A DNA stretch of 64,000 bases from Snuella sedimenti (GTDB lineage Bacteria; Bacteroidota; Bacteroidia; Flavobacteriales; Flavobacteriaceae). Made by a program: the position numbers and the translations under genes. The notes beneath the pieces were generated by a model, which had not been told where the DNA came from, did not search any database, and worked only from the letters and a program-made list of their open reading frames with translations. The DNA is taken from assembly GCF_016428595.1 (NCBI RefSeq), contig NZ_JAELVQ010000005.1:136827-200826 (forward strand), written 5' to 3'. Shown in pieces: positions 34,738 through 44,311 of this stretch; position 1 is the first letter of the stretch; the number at the start of each line of letters is the position of its first letter.

Positions 34738-36382
34738 CCTGTTTTAAATCTAATATATAAGCAGGGTTTAGCTTTAATCCGTTTAATTTTTTTCTCGTAA
34801 AATAAATAACTTCATCATAAAAAAGAGGAACAACAGGGGCTTTAGACATTACCAAAGAATCCATTTTCGTATATAGGGATTCTCTTTTCTTATTATTGGT
34901 TTCGGTGAATGCCTGTTCGTAGAAGTTATCGAATTGCGCATCTTTAAAGTGGGTGTAATTGGGGCCATTAGGGGCAAAATTTTTGCTGTAGTATAGTGAA
35001 AGGTAATTTTCGGCATCCGGGTAATCGGCTACCCAACTGGCTCTAAATAGGCCTAGTTTTCCATTTGCTTTAGCTTCTTTTAGGGCAGCTCCTGGAACGA
35101 CATCAATTGCAACTTGAATCCCTATCTTTTCTAATTCACGTTGAATGTATTCAGAAAAACTTAAGTAGTTTCCTGTAGTGGTAATGGTAATTTTGGGGGT
35201 TTGATTGCCTGTCCCCTTTTTAAACTGTTCTACCAGTTGTCTTGCTTTTTCTGGTTGGTAAGTAAAACCAATGGATGCGTTATAGCCAGGTAAGCCTTTA
35301 GGAATAAAACCACCGTTAGCAGGAAAGCCTACGCCATTACGCAAGTAAATCATCATTTTTTTGCGATCGAAGCCATAGTTTATAGCTTTTCGTAATAATT
35401 CAGATTGAATTTCAGTGACTTCAGAATCCATATAAAAGGCTAGGTATTCGGTGTTTAAATACGGGCCACGCGTCATATTAACATCGTCTTTGTAGCGCTT
35501 TTGAAGTTTTCCATCAGCCGTTAATATTTCATCTTTGTAGGATGCGTCTAGTGCACAAACAAAATCAATGTTACCCTGTGTAAATTGCAAAAACTCACTT
35601 TGCTTGTCGGGTAAAAAAGTAATAGCGATAGCTTCTAAATAAGGAAGAGAAGTGCCTTTGTTATCTTTTTCAAAATAATTGTGATGTTTTCTAAAAACCA
35701 ATTTAATATTTTCTTCCCATCGTTTAAATTTAAACGGCCCCGTACCAATTGGGTGTGATCTAAAATCACTACCATAGTGTTCAACAATTTCTTTAGGTAC
35801 TACCGAGCAGTATTTCATGGTTAGCATTCCCAAAAAAGCAGGGAACGGCTGTTTAAGTGTAATTTTAAAGATGGAATCGTTAATAGCATTAAACGAATCG
35901 ACCTTATTTAAAACCCAACTTCCAGGAGAGGCAACTTGTTTATCTTGTAACCTATTAAAACTATATTCAAAGTCAGTGGATTTGACAGTACGTGTCGAAT
36001 CACTTCCAAATAGTTCGTGTTTATGAAAGTATACATCGTTTCGAAGCACGAAAACATAGGTGAGTGCGTCTTCAGATATCGTCCATGATTTAGCAATGCA
36101 CGGCAATACATTTAAATTCTCGTCCATTTGTACCAAACCATTAAACAATTGGTTTGTAGCCCATATATCTGCAATATCCTTAGAAAAAGCGGGATCAAGT
36201 GAGCCAATATTTTTATGCTCGTTGTATCTAAAAACCAGTGAATCGGATAGCTTGTTTTTTGTCTTATTACATGAGAATATGGTAAGGACAAAAAGTATAT
36301 AAATTACTTTGTTAAAAAGTGCGATATAGGTTTTTTGAGACGTTCTAATGTTCAATTTAAGTGTTTTATTGTCCTTTTTCAA
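34724..36382 (-). CDS. peptide-binding lipoprotein of an ABC transporter (SBP family 5)
   Basis: This 552-residue solute-binding protein of the DppA/OppA type has a lipobox ending at Cys38 (LTIFSC). Typical segments are WTISEDALTYVFVLR, YCSVVPKEIVEHYG, HPIGTGPFKF and the C-terminal AYILDLK. No ATG occurs before the lipobox. Reading from TTG at 36382 is the longest form; TTG at 36355 would fit the signal peptide equally well. No permease or ATPase gene lies next to it, which is common for this group in Bacteroidota. The 3' end overlaps the convergent YhhN-like gene. Confidence 0.9.
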   Translation of the reverse strand: MKKDNKTLKLNIRTSQKTYIALFNKVIYILFVLTIFSCNKTKNKLSDSLVFRYNEHKNIGSLDPAFSKDIADIWATNQLFNGLVQMDENLNVLPCIAKSWTISEDALTYVFVLRNDVYFHKHELFGSDSTRTVKSTDFEYSFNRLQDKQVASPGSWVLNKVDSFNAINDSIFKITLKQPFPAFLGMLTMKYCSVVPKEIVEHYGSDFRSHPIGTGPFKFKRWEENIKLVFRKHHNYFEKDNKGTSLPYLEAIAITFLPDKQSEFLQFTQGNIDFVCALDASYKDEILTADGKLQKRYKDDVNMTRGPYLNTEYLAFYMDSEVTEIQSELLRKAINYGFDRKKMMIYLRNGVGFPANGGFIPKGLPGYNASIGFTYQPEKARQLVEQFKKGTGNQTPKITITTTGNYLSFSEYIQRELEKIGIQVAIDVVPGAALKEAKANGKLGLFRASWVADYPDAENYLSLYYSKNFAPNGPNYTHFKDAQFDNFYEQAFTETNNKKRESLYTKMDSLVMSKAPVVPLFYDEVIYFTRKKLNGLKLNPAYILDLKQVKKN

Positions 36383-36492
36383 AAATAGGATTTATTAAGC
36401 AATTTAAAGGGCGAAAGGTATAGAATTAAATTTTTTGTGATCGGTTGAAACCTTATATGTCCTAATATATAAAATTGCTATTAACTAAATAT

Positions 36493-36590
36493 TGGTTGTT
36501 GGTTATTGGTTAATGGTTAATGGTTAATGGTTAATGGTTAATGGTTGATGGTTGTTGGTTAATGGTTGTTGGTTGATGGTTATTGGCTTA
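36493..36590. repeat. heptamer tandem repeat, 14 units
   Basis: Fourteen 7-base units, consensus TGGTTAA, run without interruption. Units 3-7 are identical; the others vary at positions 6 and 7 (TGGTTGT, TGGTTGA, TGGTTAT) and the last is TGGCTTA. It is non-coding. Length variation between strains is likely. Confidence 0.9.
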
Positions 36591-36601
36591 TGATGTATTA
36601 A

Positions 36602-36618
36602 GAGACTGTTTAAAATTC
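36602..36618 (+). repeat. solo left end with TAA flank
   Basis: GAGACTGTTTAAAATTC is identical to the left end of the element at 20654-20670 and is preceded by TAA (36599-36601), like that copy. No matching right end is seen in the following 380 bases. Confidence 0.6.
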
Positions 36619-36929
36619 AATTTTTTTTCTAATACATAATTTTGTAGACAAGTCCCATAGTTAACTTTTATACGGGATTTACATGAGGTTGATATGGCTT
36701 TGACTGCCCTTTGACACGGGTGAACCTCTATTGGAACACTCATTTATATGCTATAAGCTATAGGGCTGTTATGCATTAAAAGTGTACGGTTTATTGTGTG
36801 GAAAGCAAATTCCTTGGGTAAATTGACCAATTCTATAAAGTTTCATAGGTATTTCAATTTACTAAATGTTAGCCAGATAACCAATATCGACAAAACTGTT
36901 GCCTTATCCAAGGTTCGTGTTAAATAAGT

Positions 36930-36963
36930 AAGACCGAGGTAAAGATATACCCCGGTCTTTTTG
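36930..36963 (-). terminator. hairpin terminator of the GIN lipoprotein gene
   Basis: AAGACCGAGGTA pairs with TACCCCGGTCTT with one mismatch around a 6-base loop. It lies about 32 bases past the stop of the minus-strand gene. The T run is better on the plus strand, so direction is uncertain. Confidence 0.5.
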
Positions 36964-36993
36964 GCAACAATTGCAATGTGAAACTGATTGGCT

Positions 36994-37722
36994 CTAATAT
37001 TTTTTTATGTCGCCTGATACACTGTTTTTTTTCTCAACTTTTTCGGGGTTTCCATAGTATTTAATACTTCCTCCGCTTGTGGCTTTTGCAACTAATTCCT
37101 CGGAGGTATTAACAGAAACATCGGCACCGCTTGTTGCTTTAACCTGACTGGACGTTGCAATAAGATGTTTCCCTTTTATAGTACTGCCACTATTAGCTTC
37201 TGCAATAAGATTATTGGTTTTTCCTGAAATTTTAAGGTTACTGCCACTGGTTGATTTACAGTTTAAATGGGATGTGTTTACCTCTATTTTCATATTGCTG
37301 CCACTACTGGTTTTTATGGTTAATTCTTCGGTTTTTACAATATTGGTAACAAAAACAGAACTGCCGCTAGTAGATGAGATGCTTGAAATGTTAGCAAAGT
37401 TTACTTTTACTTTTTTTGAAGTGGCTCGTCCTATGTTTTGTTTACAGTGAATTTTTAAAACCCCATCAATGACTTCGGTTATGATTAGGTCGTGGAGGTT
37501 TTCATCGGCTTCAACCGTTATCCCTATATTGCCATTTTGAGTTAGGTAAACTTGTAAACCTTCGGATGCTTTAATGGCTGTAAAGTCTTTATTGATAGAG
37601 CGCTTTTCAATCGTTACATTTCCATTGCCGGGGATGCCGGAGTTGAAATTAAGGTCAAAATTGCATGAAAACAAGCTCATGCTTAAAAGTGTTGATACAA
37701 TAATTTTTACTAGAGTTGTCAT
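36994..37722 (-). CDS. GIN-domain (DUF2807) lipoprotein
   Basis: This 242-residue protein has a lipobox ending at Cys20 (MSLFSC) and then a right-handed beta-helix of the head-GIN type with repeating TSGS and TSGA turns (for example STSGSSVF, TSSGSNMK, STSGSNLK and ANSGSTIK). It is probably periplasmic and membrane-anchored. It follows the DUF4870-PadR-PspC genes in the same direction. PspC and GIN domains are linked in many Bacteroidota, which suggests an envelope-stress role. The exact function is unknown. Confidence 0.9.
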   Translation of the reverse strand: MTTLVKIIVSTLLSMSLFSCNFDLNFNSGIPGNGNVTIEKRSINKDFTAIKASEGLQVYLTQNGNIGITVEADENLHDLIITEVIDGVLKIHCKQNIGRATSKKVKVNFANISSISSTSGSSVFVTNIVKTEELTIKTSSGSNMKIEVNTSHLNCKSTSGSNLKISGKTNNLIAEANSGSTIKGKHLIATSSQVKATSGADVSVNTSEELVAKATSGGSIKYYGNPEKVEKKNSVSGDIKKY

Positions 37723-37851
37723 AATAACTGTTCGTTTTTTGATACTGAAAAAGCCCCATGTTGCATAGTGTTAAATTTCAGTGTTAGTTGATGATTTTAG
37801 TTTGTTTTTAGGTTAGTGATTAAGTAACCGTTGCCTTGATTAGAGATGGAA

Positions 37852-39690
37852 TTAGGAATCTGATTTTATTTCAATCCCATCGGAATCAATGTTTACTTTT
37901 ACGTCTTCATTTTTAGCTTTTATACCCGTATTGTTTATTTTCAATTTGGCACTATCTACTTTAACTTCAACACCTTTATTGTTGATCTTTAAGGAACTAT
38001 CTTCTCCTTTCACGTCTACGTCTATTTTTAATTCTTTTCTAGGTTCTTCAACCGGACAATCTAAGCATTCAACACTGTCCTCCTTTACTTTTAAGTAATG
38101 GTTAGTATCCTTATATGTTATTATGGTACCATAGTAATTTCTGTAAGGAAAAAATGTTTTGGTATTGTCATGGCAATTAACAACTGTGCCTTCTGGTAAA
38201 TATAGTACAAGTACCATTTCTTGGTCGTTAAACTTATTCTTAGGATCTGTTGTAAAGTACGAATCCAGAAATAGTGTGCCATTTTTAAGTTCGTAATTGT
38301 AGTTAATGTTTTGTGCGCGTTCTCTGGCTTTTTCGTAACTTCTGCCATCGGCACTTTTTTCAATACTTAAAGAGGCTAAAGAATCGGAGGTTGATTTTAC
38401 AATAACAGTAATGTCTGACGAATAAATGGTCTTTTGTCCATCTATATTATGGGCAAGTTTAAAAGAACTGCTATGCCCTATTTTTTTTCTAAATAAATCG
38501 TTTCCTAGCATTTTTATTTTCAAGGTATCTTGAGCCGTTATAGCAAGTTCTTTTTTATCGATAACACTTTCATCATATGCATGTTCGCTGGCTTGTCGTA
38601 TACCGACAATTATTAAACCTATAATAGAAATTAACCAAACTCCTAATAAGGTAAACTTGGCTATACTTCCTATCGATTTTAAGTTGTTGACTAGTATTTT
38701 CAGGCCTAAGTAAAAAATAAAGAAGAAAGGAATGCCAATAGCAAAGAAAACAAGTAGCGATACTAACCATACTGGGGTGTTTCCTGCATTAACAATATCG
38801 ACGAGATCCAGTCCTGGGATGATACCACCAACGCCTACCGAGATCATTGCAACTATTAAGGCTATTAGTGTTGAAGCACCAATGATAATTAGGAAGATAC
38901 CAATAAACTTAGCGAAGATTTTAAAGAAAAACATAAAAATATCGCCTATGGCATCAAAAAAGGTTTTTGAAGATGATTTTATAGAGTTGCCCTGCTTTTT
39001 AAAATCTACATTTTTAGTAGCTTTTGAAACAGAATCAGATACATTTTTTGCGGCAGTTCCTACTGAATCGGAAACGTTCTTTGCAACATCGGTTACAGTT
39101 TCCGAAACATTTTCGAATCCGTCCTTAATCTTTTTCTCTATATTACTAATATTAACCGGATCTCCAGTCATCATTAACTTCTCTGCTGTAGTTTTCGCTT
39201 CAGGAACTAATATCCAAAGAAGGATATATAGCAAGATGCCTGTTCCGGCTCCTAGTATTAATATAATCCAAGCTAAACGAATCCAAATAGCATCGATGCC
39301 AAAATAGTGTCCTAATCCAGACGATACACCTCCTATATAGGAGTTATCGGTATCCCTGAATAATTTTTTAGACGCTTTTAATTTGCTCTTGTATGATGGT
39401 TGCGGTTCGTCTTCAAAAATCTCATCATCAACCAGATAGTCTTCTGGTTGCCCCATAATTGAAATGATCTCATCAACCTCTTTAATTCGTATAACTTGTT
39501 TGTTGTTTTGTATGCGCTCATTAAAGAGTTCGGCAATACGAGCTTCTATATCAGCTATAATTTCTGATCGTCCTTGAGAATCTGTAAACGAACGTTTTAT
39601 AGCCTCAAGATACCGTTGTAGCTTTAAGTAGGCATCTTCATCGATATGAAAAAATAAGCCTGCTAAATTTATGTTGACTGTCTTATTCAT
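37852..39690 (-). CDS. PspC-domain membrane protein
   Basis: This 612-residue protein has a cytoplasmic N-terminal region (1-105), a PspC domain at about 108-166 (FRDTDNSYIGGVSSGLGHYFG and its membrane segment), further membrane segments near 255-285, 300-330 and 345-365, and a long C-terminal part with beta character and repeated Asp/Lys strands ending DVKVNIDSDGIEIKSDS. PspC belongs to the phage-shock envelope response. The start overlaps the PadR-type gene by eight bases, so the two are translationally coupled, and PadR probably represses the operon. Confidence 0.92.
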   Translation of the reverse strand: MNKTVNINLAGLFFHIDEDAYLKLQRYLEAIKRSFTDSQGRSEIIADIEARIAELFNERIQNNKQVIRIKEVDEIISIMGQPEDYLVDDEIFEDEPQPSYKSKLKASKKLFRDTDNSYIGGVSSGLGHYFGIDAIWIRLAWIILILGAGTGILLYILLWILVPEAKTTAEKLMMTGDPVNISNIEKKIKDGFENVSETVTDVAKNVSDSVGTAAKNVSDSVSKATKNVDFKKQGNSIKSSSKTFFDAIGDIFMFFFKIFAKFIGIFLIIIGASTLIALIVAMISVGVGGIIPGLDLVDIVNAGNTPVWLVSLLVFFAIGIPFFFIFYLGLKILVNNLKSIGSIAKFTLLGVWLISIIGLIIVGIRQASEHAYDESVIDKKELAITAQDTLKIKMLGNDLFRKKIGHSSSFKLAHNIDGQKTIYSSDITVIVKSTSDSLASLSIEKSADGRSYEKARERAQNINYNYELKNGTLFLDSYFTTDPKNKFNDQEMVLVLYLPEGTVVNCHDNTKTFFPYRNYYGTIITYKDTNHYLKVKEDSVECLDCPVEEPRKELKIDVDVKGEDSSLKINNKGVEVKVDSAKLKINNTGIKAKNEDVKVNIDSDGIEIKSDS

Positions 39691-40027
39691 TTTTGTTGTT
39701 TTTTTGGCTTGTTACTATATTTACTGCGTTTTGTAATTCGTTCCAAGTGGTATTTAATTCATTTAAAAAGAGCTGGCCTGTTTCGGTTAACCCATAATAT
39801 TTTCTTGGGGGGCCGGAAGTGGACTCTTCCCATCTATAATTTAAAAGTCCTGCATTTTTAAGCCTTGTGAGCAACGGATAAATTGTACCTTCTACTACAA
39901 GTAACTTAGCGTCTTTTAGTGTTTCTAGAATTTCTGCAACATAAGCGTCGTCATCTTTTAAGACGGAAAGTATGCAGTATTCTAAAACACCTTTGCGCAT
40001 TTGTGCTTTTGTGTTTTCTATCTTCAT
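39683..40027 (-). CDS. PadR-family transcriptional regulator
   Basis: This 114-residue protein is almost entirely the PadR winged helix domain: MRKGVLEYCILSVLKDDDAYVAEI, VVEGTIYPLLTRLKNAGLL and PRKYYGLTETGQLFLNEL. The short C-terminal helix would form the dimer contact. It overlaps the PspC gene downstream by eight bases and lies 104 bases after the DUF4870 gene. A role as local repressor of the PspC operon is inferred from context. The effector is unknown. Confidence 0.93.
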   Translation of the reverse strand: MKIENTKAQMRKGVLEYCILSVLKDDDAYVAEILETLKDAKLLVVEGTIYPLLTRLKNAGLLNYRWEESTSGPPRKYYGLTETGQLFLNELNTTWNELQNAVNIVTSQKNNKNE

Positions 40028-40131
40028 GTTCTAAAGCTTTTTTGTATTGTGAAACTGTTCATTTTTTGATTGATGATTGATGATGAAATTATTTTATTTT
40101 GATTAAACAGCTGAAGCAAGTTCAGCATAAA

Positions 40132-40578
40132 TTATTTTAAAAAATTAATGGTTAATGGATAATGAGATGATTCACCATTTCTGGCTTTTAGGCTTGCCCT
40201 AACAATTAAGGCTAGTTCTATAATGAAAGCCACTATCATTAAACCTCCAAGAGCACCTCCTATATATAAAAGCGGTGAGGGTTTGCCAATACTTATATGA
40301 AAATCATGAAAATCGTTAAAGTCAATAAAGTCAATCATGTTAAACAGTTTGAAAATGAATAACGGAATGGTTAAGGTTCCCAAAATAATAGCATACAGCA
40401 GAATACTAAATTGAAAATTTATAATTTGTTTGCCGTGTTGGTCTATAAAATCCGACTTGTCCTTATTTGCTATCCACAAAACAAAAGGCCCAATTAAATT
40501 CCCAAAGGGGATAAAGAATCGGCAAAAGGTTGATAAATGAATAAATGTTGCGATGTTTTTTTGATGATTATCTAGCAT
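40132..40578 (-). CDS. DUF4870-family membrane protein
   Basis: This 148-residue protein has about three membrane segments (near 20-35, 57-80 and 102-128). The start with NIATFIHLSTF and the segment DFIDQHGKQIINFQFS are typical of DUF4870. It stands upstream of PadR and PspC genes, an arrangement often seen in Bacteroidota. A promoter box is at 40608-40615. The C-terminal codons contain TTAATGG units by chance; the residues YPLTINF are normal for the family. Confidence 0.9.
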   Translation of the reverse strand: MLDNHQKNIATFIHLSTFCRFFIPFGNLIGPFVLWIANKDKSDFIDQHGKQIINFQFSILLYAIILGTLTIPLFIFKLFNMIDFIDFNDFHDFHISIGKPSPLLYIGGALGGLMIVAFIIELALIVRASLKARNGESSHYPLTINFLK

Positions 40579-40607
40579 GATTTAAAAACATATAATAGTT
40601 TCTTATG

Positions 40608-40615
40608 CAAATATA
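40608..40615 (-). promoter_or_regulatory. -7 box of the DUF4870 gene
   Basis: CAAATATA reads TATATTTG on the minus strand, matching TAnnTTTG, 29 bases before the ATG. It probably drives the whole DUF4870-PadR-PspC group. Confidence 0.45.
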
Positions 40616-40716
40616 TGTCTAAAAGAAGGTATTATGTTAGGCATAGTACTAAAAATTAACATATTTTTAACATATTGGCGTTTGGAATATTTTCAATATT
40701 TTAGAGAAAACAATCT

Positions 40717-41178
40717 ATGAGTATGAATATAACACCCAGAAAACTTAATGTATTCACAATCTTTAAGTTACCCTCGGCATATCTTTGTGGCGTTCGCACC
40801 AAATATATAGATAGTGATAAGAGTATAATTACCGTAAGGCATAGATGGATCAATCAAAATCCTTTTAAATCTATGTTTTGGGCGGTGCAGGGTATGGCAG
40901 CAGAGTTTTCTACAGGAGCATTAATGATGTTAAAGATAAAGGCATCGGGGAAGCGGGTGTCCATGTTAGTGACTAGCAATAATGCTACATTTACCAAGAA
41001 AGCTACAGGTAGTATTACATTCGAATGCAACGATGGTATATTAATAGATGAAGTATTAGAAAAGGCTATCACTACAGGTGAAGGCCAAACAGTTTGGATG
41101 CAATCGGTTGGAAAGGATAAAACAGGAGATATTGTATCTACTTTTAATTTTGAGTGGAGTGTTAAAATGAAGCGTTAG
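40717..41178 (+). CDS. DUF4442-family hotdog-fold protein
   Basis: This 153-residue protein matches the DUF4442 family, thought to have a thioesterase-like hotdog fold: [39 protein letters not shown] and the ending [10 protein letters not shown]. It is probably cytoplasmic. No catalytic residue can be assigned from sequence. It lies 80 bases before the TIGR00266 gene in the same direction. Confidence 0.87.
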   Translation: MSMNITPRKLNVFTIFKLPSAYLCGVRTKYIDSDKSIITVRHRWINQNPFKSMFWAVQGMAAEFSTGALMMLKIKASGKRVSMLVTSNNATFTKKATGSITFECNDGILIDEVLEKAITTGEGQTVWMQSVGKDKTGDIVSTFNFEWSVKMKR

Positions 41179-41258
41179 TTTTCAATTTTAAAGAAAGTTG
41201 TAACAAATTATGTAATTGTTCAACCAATAAACAAATCAACAAAAAAACAAAACAAAAA

Positions 41259-42059
41259 ATGACAGCACATGAAATAGACTATAGTATTTATGGTGAAGAA
41301 ATGCAATATGTAGAGATAGAACTGGATCCACAGGAAGGTGTTATTGCGGAAGCGGGAAGTTTTATGATGATGGACGACGGCATTAAAATGGAAACCATTT
41401 TTGGTGATGGCTCACAAAAGGACTCAGGGTTTTTGGGAAAAATATGGGGAGCAGGTAAGCGTATTCTAACTGGAGAAAGTTTATTTATGACGGCTTTTTA
41501 TAATAATTTGGTAGGAAAACGCAGTGTGTCGTTTGCATCTCCTTACCCTGGAAAAATTTTACCGATAGATCTAGGGGCGTTTGGTGGTAAATTTATTTGT
41601 CAGAAAGACGCCTTCCTTTGTGCAGCCAAAGGGGTAAGTATTGGTATTGAGTTTTCCAAAAAATTGGGGCGCGGCTTATTTGGAGGCGAGGGGTTTATTA
41701 TGCAAAAACTGGAAGGCGATGGTATGGCATTTGTGCATGCAGGAGGTACTATGGCAAAGAAAGAGCTTTTGGCAGGTGAAGTTTTGCGCGTAGATACAGG
41801 GTGCATTGTGGGGTTTACTCAGAATGTGGATTATGATATAGAGTTTGTTGGGGGCATTAAGAATACTATTTTTGGGGGCGAGGGATTGTTTTTTGCAAAA
41901 TTGCAAGGCCCTGGAACTGTTTATATACAATCATTACCTTTTAGCCGTTTAGCTGGCCGTGTATTAGCATCAGCACCAAGGGCGGGAGGGAAGGACAAGG
42001 GAGAAGGAAGCCTTTTAGGTGGTTTAGGTGACCTGTTGGATGGTGACAATAGATTTTAA
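41259..42059 (+). CDS. TIGR00266/AIM24-family protein
   Basis: This 266-residue protein begins with the AIM24 pattern ([21 protein letters not shown]) and continues with repeated Gly-rich strands such as [21 protein letters not shown] and [19 protein letters not shown], ending near SRLAGRVL. The fold is a beta barrel known from the family; the role is unknown, though the yeast homologue is mitochondrial. It is probably in one unit with the DUF4442 gene. Confidence 0.9.
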   Translation: MTAHEIDYSIYGEEMQYVEIELDPQEGVIAEAGSFMMMDDGIKMETIFGDGSQKDSGFLGKIWGAGKRILTGESLFMTAFYNNLVGKRSVSFASPYPGKILPIDLGAFGGKFICQKDAFLCAAKGVSIGIEFSKKLGRGLFGGEGFIMQKLEGDGMAFVHAGGTMAKKELLAGEVLRVDTGCIVGFTQNVDYDIEFVGGIKNTIFGGEGLFFAKLQGPGTVYIQSLPFSRLAGRVLASAPRAGGKDKGEGSLLGGLGDLLDGDNRF

Positions 42060-42183
42060 AATGTTAAAATTTAATATATTTTGTATCGAGCATTCATTTT
42101 TTTATTAAATTTAGATGTTCAACATTAAAACTACACAAGCCTATAAAACAAATCTACTTTAACCAAAACCTTAACATAACATT

Positions 42184-42381
42184 ATGGCAAGAGCAATGCT
42201 TGAGTATACAAAGACTGTACTTAAAAAGGTGAGTTTTGATACTAACTTGTTTTGCAAAGAAGTACAAAAGGCTTTAGAACGTTTGTTGCCTTATGAGATT
42301 GAAGAACTGAAAAGTTTTATTCATTCTCTTGTACAGCAGAACCCAGAATTAAACCAATGTTTAATTTATTTAAAAACATAA
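42184..42381 (+). CDS. small conserved cytoplasmic protein, unknown
   Basis: This 65-residue soluble, helical protein has no recognised domain (FCKEVQKALERLLPYEIEELKSF is the most regular part). A strong terminator directly follows the stop and a 124-base leader precedes it, which supports a real gene. It resembles short proteins that I associate with flavobacterial genomes, but no function is known to me. Confidence 0.72.
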   Translation: MARAMLEYTKTVLKKVSFDTNLFCKEVQKALERLLPYEIEELKSFIHSLVQQNPELNQCLIYLKT

Positions 42382-42681
42382 AAATAAAAGAGCGCCCAAA
42401 ATTTGGTCGCTCTTTTATTTGATAATCTAAATTTAATGCTCCGAGGGTTTCCTCTAAATCAAAGTGTTTGTTCTAATAAAAGCCTCGTGGTGGGCTAGCT
42501 CCGAAGTAGTTTGTTTTGGGATTATACCTTAAAACTTTAAATTGATACACATAAAATGCCCTTTTTGTACTATACATCATCGCAAATAAAATGTATGTTG
42601 CAGCTATGCTAGATTTTTCTTTTATGTCTAGCACAAAAAAATCCATCATTTTCTTTTAGCAAATTTAAAATAGAATTGATG
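42382..42681. other. intergenic region, 300 bp
   Basis: It holds the terminator at 42383-42419. I see nothing else; the two flanking genes converge. Confidence 0.5.
42383..42419 (+). terminator. rho-independent terminator after the 65-residue gene
   Basis: AATAAAAGAGCG pairs with CGCTCTTTTATT, and CC and GG continue the stem inside a short bulge. It begins directly after the stop at 42381. Confidence 0.85.
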
Positions 42682-43773
42682 TTAATTTTCTATAACTGTA
42701 ACACTTCCATAATTTGAATCGATTGTTATGTTATTGGATGAGTTGTTACTGCCATGAAAACCACTGTAATATTTACTTGTAGAGGAGTCCTTTTTTTCAG
42801 TGAATTCTAAAGCACCATTATTTTTTAAGGAGCCATAATCTAGTTTGATATTAAAATTAAAATTATAACTGGACTCGTAACCTATTTTTATACCGACATA
42901 ATCTGACTTAATGGTTACATTACCTGCATTTTGAGTGATATTCTTTATTTTAATGTTACCATAGTCGGCATTAAGCGTTAGGTTTTTATATACATTGCCT
43001 ATAGAGGTTGTTAAATAATCTCCGTTACCAACAACATTATTTACATTGTCTATTTTTACATTACCATAGTCGCAATTATAGTTTATGTTTTCGGCTATTT
43101 CAATATTAATATTGGTATAATCCGCATTGATATCTAGATTGTTTGTTTTTGATACAGTAAAATCACTATAGTCTGCATTTATTTCAGCCTTGTTAATATA
43201 TTCAAAATAACAGTTTTTAGTATAGTCAAAGGAAAGGGTATTGTTGTTAGACAGTAATTCTTTGGTTATTATTTTTCCATAATCACAGCTAATGTTGGCC
43301 CTTCCTTCTAGTTTGTCGAGGTTAATGGTGCCGTAGTCGTTGCTTAAACCCAAATTGTTTGTAACAGGCATTTTTATTAGGTAGTCAACTTTCATATGTA
43401 CTTTACCTTTGGAATTCCAGCTCCACCAAGATTTTGATTTACTTTTACCAAATTTTGTTTTAGCAGAAACATTGTGGGAAGCCCCTTCAAATTCAATATT
43501 AATAGCGTCTAACCGTTCTTGAACCTTTTCTTCGTCATCACCAGTGGTCGTTATAGTAATCTCAAATACTATTCTATTTTCACTCCAAGTAATAACATCA
43601 ACATTTCCGTAGCTATTATCTACATTTAGGTTGGCAGTAGGTGATACGGCATATGTTTTATTGATGGTTTTCTTTTTTGTGTATTTGCCATCTGCATTAT
43701 TTGTAGCATTAGCAACAAAAGAGAGAAAAATAAAGAGTAGTATGGTCTTATTAAATTGTAATATGGGTTTCAT
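42682..43773 (-). CDS. exported beta-helical protein, DUF4097-like, in sigma locus B
   Basis: From the ATG at 43773 this protein has 363 residues; the ATG at 43782 would add three. A signal peptide (about 1-23) is followed by a repetitive beta structure in which DYG, DYS or DYT turns recur (for example LSNDYGTINL, ISCDYGKIIT, INADYSDFTV and LNADYGNIKI), resembling adhesin-type helices such as DUF4097. It overlaps the anti-sigma gene and is the third gene of the second ECF sigma operon, so it may be its output or sensor. The function is unknown. Confidence 0.82.
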   Translation of the reverse strand: MKPILQFNKTILLFIFLSFVANATNNADGKYTKKKTINKTYAVSPTANLNVDNSYGNVDVITWSENRIVFEITITTTGDDEEKVQERLDAINIEFEGASHNVSAKTKFGKSKSKSWWSWNSKGKVHMKVDYLIKMPVTNNLGLSNDYGTINLDKLEGRANISCDYGKIITKELLSNNNTLSFDYTKNCYFEYINKAEINADYSDFTVSKTNNLDINADYTNINIEIAENINYNCDYGNVKIDNVNNVVGNGDYLTTSIGNVYKNLTLNADYGNIKIKNITQNAGNVTIKSDYVGIKIGYESSYNFNFNIKLDYGSLKNNGALEFTEKKDSSTSKYYSGFHGSNNSSNNITIDSNYGSVTVIEN

Positions 43774-44311
43774 TGGACGCATGTTTTAATTGTTGTACAT
43801 TTTTAATTTCTTCAAGTGTTTTTTTTAAAATATCTATTCTATTTTGAAAATTATTGATCATGGCATGAATAACACGACTATCGTTATCGCTATTAATTAA
43901 ATCATTTTTTAAGCCATTGTAATTGTCTTCCAAAATTTCAATTTGTTTTATGGCATCATTTACTATACTTTGAACTTCTGGTGTTGATATTTCTTGGATT
44001 TTAACAAATTCTTCTATAATGGTACTTGTAAAGTAATTTTGTGTATTCGCCATTTCTGGTGACACATCGGCCAATTCTCGGCTATTATTTGTTTGTTTGA
44101 TGCCTATGGCCAACACCGTAAGAAGCACTATTGATGCTGCAATACCTATAAGTGGTTTCCAAAAAGGTATTTTGAATACAGATCTAGAACTTGGAGAAGA
44201 CGTTTGATTTAATTTATCCAAAAAGCGTTGTGCATGGTTGCTATCTGGAATTTCTATGTCAAAGTTGTTCCCTAGGTTTTTAAATAATTTATCAATATTA
44301 TCTTCTTTCAC
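43751..44311 (-). CDS. putative anti-sigma factor (locus B)
   Basis: This 186-residue protein has a cytoplasmic N-terminal part (1-50), a membrane segment at about 50-70 and a periplasmic, helical C-terminal part. It lies directly after an ECF sigma gene and is inferred to be its anti-sigma factor. It has little similarity to the locus A protein apart from the position of the membrane segment and the GTG AAA start. That start belongs to the 156-bp repeated leader. The 3' end overlaps the next gene. Confidence 0.78.
   Translation of the reverse strand: MKEDNIDKLFKNLGNNFDIEIPDSNHAQRFLDKLNQTSSPSSRSVFKIPFWKPLIGIAASIVLLTVLAIGIKQTNNSRELADVSPEMANTQNYFTSTIIEEFVKIQEISTPEVQSIVNDAIKQIEILEDNYNGLKNDLINSDNDSRVIHAMINNFQNRIDILKKTLEEIKNVQQLKHASNETHITI

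Larger units (their letters stand above)
36383..36993. other. intergenic region, 611 bp, with heptamer array and solo repeat end
   Basis: No gene is seen. It holds the 14-unit heptamer array at 36493-36590, directly followed by a solo element end at 36602-36618, and a terminator near 36930-36963. The stretch 36620-36925 has no recognised feature. Confidence 0.5.

Noticed and set aside
36493-36590. CRISPR array
   Set aside because: Units are only seven bases long and directly adjacent, without spacers; no cas gene is present.
40140-40160. TTAATGG units like those of the heptamer array
   Set aside because: They code for the normal C-terminus (YPLTINF) of the DUF4870 protein, so the match is chance.
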